The translations under genes were made by a program, and so were the position numbers. 54,143 bases of DNA from NCBI GenBank assembly GCA_037447605.1, contig CM074814.1, forward strand, positions 1,281,392 through 1,335,534, given 5' to 3'. Under the pieces are notes generated by a model. The model searched no databases and was not told the DNA's origin. It worked only from the letters and a program-made list of their open reading frames with translations. Position 1 is the first letter of the stretch. Each line of letters opens with the position of its first letter. Shown here piece by piece: positions 50,238 to 54,143 of this stretch. This DNA comes from Zygnema circumcarinatum. Lineage: Eukaryota; Streptophyta; Zygnematophyceae; Zygnematales; Zygnemataceae.

Positions 50238-52497
50238 TCAGAGTAGTTTCAAGTGTCTGGTTACACTGTCCACAAGGTTCTTGGGACCTGCACACGAAAG
50301 CAAGCCGACTTGGTAGAACCTGAGCGGGGTCCAAAGACATGCAGTTCTTGTCCTTACCTCAGACAACCCTTCAACCCACTGTTGATTACGGAGATCGACG
50401 TACGAAGAGAGTTGAAGAGGATGAAGAGGAGGAGGTGAAGGATCATTGGACCTATGATGAGAGTTTGAAAGTGATGTTTTGCCGGTGGTTTCTAGTTTAG
50501 AGCCCATTTGGAATAAGCAGGCGGCAGAGACACAAGCAAAGAGAAGGGCTTCCCTTCCACAGTGTTGCCTGCAATCTACAGACCACCCAGTACTGCACAG
50601 ACCAAAAGGGGGGCATGTGGGGAGTAGTGAGACGCACCTGGACCTATCGCAAGCACTGTCTTGGAACCTGCTGCCACCTGTACCTCCCTCCACATGCACT
50701 CAGTTACACCTAAAAACTGTCTAATGCACGCTTGATAAATCAGCAAACATCAAACTTTGCGTCGAAGATGAGGACAAACGACATTCACTTGAGTTCACAA
50801 AGTGAGAGCAAGTTTTTGAACATACTAATGAAACTTTGAAAGCAAGGGAAACAATCCAAAGTGCATGGGCCACCATGTTGCCGCCCTCTGCTAGTCTCCT
50901 CCTTCGTAAGTGGTCTGAGTTCTAAGGATGAGACGTTCAGGGCCTAAAGGAAGAGGGAGCACCTGCGTCCTCCCAGCATCAGTGATCACATGTGTAGGAA
51001 GGCCCTGCTGCTCCGCTCTCCCTTTCAGTTCATTCCTGCACCCTCCAACAAATAATAATCCCCTTTCATACACATTTTACTAACTCAAACAACGAGTTCA
51101 GCTCATTTCCGAGGTTCAAAGCAGCACTAGTGAATGTGTCAGAATTCTGGGATGGCTATTAAGCTCACATTTCTTGTTGGTTTTTGCAGGTCACTACAAT
51201 TTTTGGCTGTCCACACTCCTCGTACCGCTGAAGGAGGCTTCGGTTCCTGCAACCCATTTTCCATTCCACTGAAATCAACACAGTAGGCACCTTTGGTAGC
51301 CAGTAAGGAATGCGTCCTAAAGAGCTCCCTTCCCCCTCGTTTTCGTATCACTCCACAATTTTCAACATGACTCCCCTTCTGTGCCCTTACCGTGCGAAAA
51401 GGTCTCCGTATATTCCAACCGCCGCATCTGTGATTTTCCACACCTCCAATAACAACAGAGAATTTCAACATAGAGGATACTAAAACTTGAATGCGAATTC
51501 GAATGCCACAAAATCAGTGCCAGGGTTTTACTCTCTGTTAAGCTCAGCATTGAGAAAAGAAGGGCAGCGACTCACGTGCACATTGTGCAGCAACTTTCCC
51601 ACTTCCCATCTTCAGGTCTTGGCGTACCACCAACACCTGATCATTCAAAACAGTGCCAAAGGAAAACGCACAACAGTGAAGTGTGAGTGATGGGTGATGC
51701 AAAGGACAAGCCCAAGTTCCGGTACAAGTCAAAAACTTGAACAGTTAACCACGTACGTGGCTACACTGTCCCAAAAAAAGCATCCCCTCATCCTGACCAG
51801 TCAACCAAACAACAAAGTTATCCGCATAGGCAAAAAATGACACCTGTTTAAAGCCAAGCTAAGCTAGAGGTGCTCACTGTCTGAGACTCACCATTTTTAA
51901 CTCGGAGCTATTGTTTGGTAAAATCCCTATTCTATCCCCGCTTCCGCTGGAGGAAGAATTCAACTTCTGAACTGTTGCCCCTCGCCCAATAGACCGTGGT
52001 TTGCTCTTCTTGCTTTCCCCCGAATTTCCTCTACTTCCAAGTTGGGACCGACCCCCTATTGCATGGCCTACCCAGCCGCCGATGATCGCTCCGACCAGCA
52101 CACTGGGTGCAACCAAGACAGCTTTAGCCCAAAGGCTTTGCTCCTTATCAGATCCTCGACTTCCATCCTGCATATCAAATGATATATAATGCAACACACT
52201 TAAACGGGTGACTATTGAACAAACCACTCAAATCGGCGAAAACAGGAAGGAGTTTCATAGTATGGGTGACAGCAGTCACTTTAATGCACCTTCGAGCAAT
52301 TAGAACCAACTCTGCATCGCATGGTTTGGAGGATACAGCCATGACCCCTGTCTGCATTAAACGCAGATTTTGCAGGGAATGGAATGGGACTCTGTTGCTT
52401 CTTGTGAATACAGACACACCTTTCGTCGTCTCCCCACTTGTAAGTCAAGTCTCGCATTTTCCAGAGTAGAATCGAAACTTTGCAATAAGGACGCCAT
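50238..52497 (-). CDS. Peptidyl-tRNA hydrolase 2 (PTH2/Bit1 family) with N-terminal membrane anchor
   Basis: Eight exons, 52497-52420, 52167-51892, 51636-51576, 51427-51391, 51246-51169, 51035-50963, 50677-50638 and 50287-50238, give 230 residues in one frame. PTH2 cleaves peptidyl-tRNA to recycle tRNA. The catalytic domain (about residues 117-230) shows VLVVRQDLKMGSGKVAAQCAH, then AAVGIYGDL, CGQPKIVV, GLPTHVITDAGRTQ, SKTVLAIGP and the family-standard end VTRHLKLL. The catalytic Lys, His and Asp positions of the family appear intact. An N-terminal hydrophobic helix (AVLVAPSVLVGAIIGGWVGHAIGG, about residues 41-64) and a Ser-rich linker precede it, as in human PTRH2, which is anchored in the outer mitochondrial membrane. 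The ATG at 52497 was chosen; in-frame ATGs up to 54 bases upstream are alternatives. Confidence 0.93.
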
Positions 52498-53060
52498 AAG
52501 TTTGTTATGAAAGCGATTCACTGCGATCATCACAGTCATCACTGCTTCCATTATTTCTTTTCTTATAAGCAAAAAACTGGCAGCAGATTCGGTGCATATG
52601 CATCCAAACGAATGCAGTAACTTCGAGAATATCATTCATCTATATGCAGATACAACTGAAGCCTTCTCTACGGAGCTCCAATGTTCCACAACGTTGATGT
52701 CTTCATCGCAATGTACAAGTTCAAGCAACAACAGTTTGAATGCCATACAATCTAAACGGAACACAGGGGTTCAAATTGAACACAAGGAAGGTATTCTTCT
52801 CGAACTATGTCGGATGCAACCTTCTTAAACTCCAGCACAGTTTTCTGTCAAAACAATATGTTTCAGTCAAATACTTTCAAATACTCGACCGCCTCGGATG
52901 TGAGGTGAACGCTTTGCCCCATATACTTATCTTTCTAAAAAATCCCAACTCCTTCCCCCCTTCCCCGATACAGTTTTTCCGGATAACAAGGCTTTGTTAT
53001 TTGAATGTCTGTCTTTCATTTGCAACTAGGGGTCCTTTGGTCTATTGTGCAATTCCTTGA

Positions 53061-53083
53061 GGGGGGGGGGGGGTGGGGGGGGG
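53061..53083. repeat. Poly(G) run, G13-T-G9
   Basis: Thirteen G, one T and nine G occur in a row on the plus strand, followed by GGAGGAGAG. It could form a G-quadruplex and is prone to length error in sequencing. Confidence 0.9.
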
Positions 53084-54104
53084 AGGAGAGAGAAAGGGAA
53101 GCAAAGGACGAAAAAAAAAGCCAAGCGAGAAAAGTAAGCCACAAGACGTTCACAAAAGATTCGGAAATAGCAACTTTTAAGAGATGAACCACAGCGTAGT
53201 GGGCTTATGCATCCTGTCCGCCTGCAGAGAGAGGTGTTCCCACACTCCGCTCTTGGACAGCAAGAAAGAATCGCGTTGAATTGGCATTGAATCAATTACC
53301 GTTCCATGTGACTGAAAGACCATCGACATTCACAGTGCGCTTCCAGGTAAGAGCATCTCATATCCACTCTCTTCTCTTGCACTATTATCCCTTGCGTTAT
53401 TCGTTTAGCACCTCTTATCTTAGATGGTCTAAAGCACTTCGTGAATTTTGCGGTTTCTTATTGCAATGTAGTGATACTGAACCCTTCCAATGAGTCGCAT
53501 GGAGGATATAGGAGCCTCCTAATAAATGGCCAGCTTGGAATGATACAACAGACTCATGCTTATTCGCTCCCAGCAGTTGCAAACAAAGTGAGTGACCAAA
53601 GGTAGCACATATTAAGCTACTATACAGAAAATGAATCTTTTTTTTTCGCAATGGTCAAATTCCAATGCATGGAGGAAGTCTTTGCTTTTTTTGGCGTTTG
53701 GGAATCGAACCGCTTGAACGCTATTTTCCAGTTTAAATTTTACTGGCAGATGCTGTTGCTAGAGGTCATACTATAGGAGACAGCCAATGTATGTCACTGC
53801 CAATGTCATCGGATATGACTAAGGTTTGATTTCCGAATCATGTGAGCTTGCTCTGAATTTTTTATCGACAAAAATTATGTGTCCGATATCGTGTACTATG
53901 AAGACTAGAGCAGTGTCATGGTGTAATGGCGGGCAGCAAAAGACACGTCTCAGCAGCCAATTGTTTGCGGTGTTGTGCACGTTGCAGCGAGCAGTAGAGA
54001 GGTCAGCAGCGCACCAGCTGACTGCCCTTCAGCTGCCCTTCACGCTCCGCTCCGAACATATTCGCCAACGCCTTTCCTACCGCTCATATTTCCTTTCTCG
54101 TCCT

Positions 54105-54143
54105 TTCTCCCCCGCTCCCTCCCTCTACCCCTCCCCCTCCCCC
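54105..54143. repeat. Pyrimidine-rich tract at window end
   Basis: CCCTCC/CCCCTC units on the plus strand continue to the last base, so the array probably extends beyond the window. Confidence 0.75.

Larger units (their letters stand above)
52498..54143. other. PTH2 upstream region to window end
   Basis: No gene could be established. It includes a poly(G) run at 53061-53083 and a plus-strand frame ending in a good donor (TTCCAG before GTAAGAG at 53347) that might be an early exon of a rightward gene. A pyrimidine-rich tract begins near 54105 and runs off the window. The PTH2 promoter should lie at its left end. Confidence 0.5.

Noticed and set aside
53680-53760. B-box-like GGTTCGATTCCC on the minus strand near 53707
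   Set aside because: No convincing A-box or acceptor stem at the correct spacing, so not called as a tRNA.
53920-53950. ATGGTGTAATGG resembling a tRNA-Gln A-box
   Set aside because: No B-box within 80 bases and no cloverleaf.

Overview
This is a eukaryotic nuclear window from an intron-rich genome that I place in the green-plant (streptophyte) lineage, most likely a charophyte-grade alga. The case rests on a plant-type PAS-Raf MAP3K, a plant-style TFIIIC delta subunit, a DUF1995 protein of the kind found in chloroplasts, a plant-type ELOF1 and GT-AG introns. The species cannot be told from the sequence. Purine/pyrimidine hexanucleotide arrays (GGGAGA / CCCCTC types) are everywhere, and one 10-N assembly gap lies inside such an array.

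I can support ten protein genes. In order they are: (1) PAS-domain Raf-like MAP3K, +, 2041-8245; (2) TFIIIC delta/90 kDa subunit with WD repeats and a C-terminal zinc finger, -, 17279-9442; (3) ELL-type Pol II elongation factor, +, 17960-25925; (4) DEAD-box RNA helicase, -, 33046-27164; (5) Elongin A, +, 33670 to about 36134; (6) small secreted PAN/apple-like protein, +, 37936-39162; (7) ELOF1/Elf1, -, 41678-40323; (8) Cys-rich CX3C protein, +, about 42149-42888; (9) DUF1995 protein, +, 44750-49081; (10) membrane-anchored peptidyl-tRNA hydrolase 2, -, 52497-50238. For genes 1, 3, 4, 6, 7 and 10, exons joined by hand at GT-AG sites give one open frame of the expected family length. Genes 2, 5, 8 and 9 are recognised with certainty or fair confidence, but some of their exons are unresolved.

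The layout is compact. Three divergent pairs (TFIIIC/ELL, helicase/Elongin A, ELOF1/CX3C) have start codons only about 0.47-0.68 kb apart, and most remaining junctions are convergent 3' ends.

The most notable biology is that three Pol II elongation factors (ELL, Elongin A, ELOF1), together with a Pol III factor subunit and an RNA helicase, sit within about 32 kb, two of the elongation factors lying in divergent pairs with other RNA-metabolism genes. Other points of interest are an ELL with a roughly 200-residue Glu/Arg/Lys rod, a TFIIIC intron made almost entirely of one hexanucleotide array, a 22-nt ELOF1 microexon, a helicase with 13 introns all in phase 0, and a 208-bp TIR element just upstream of the DUF1995 gene.
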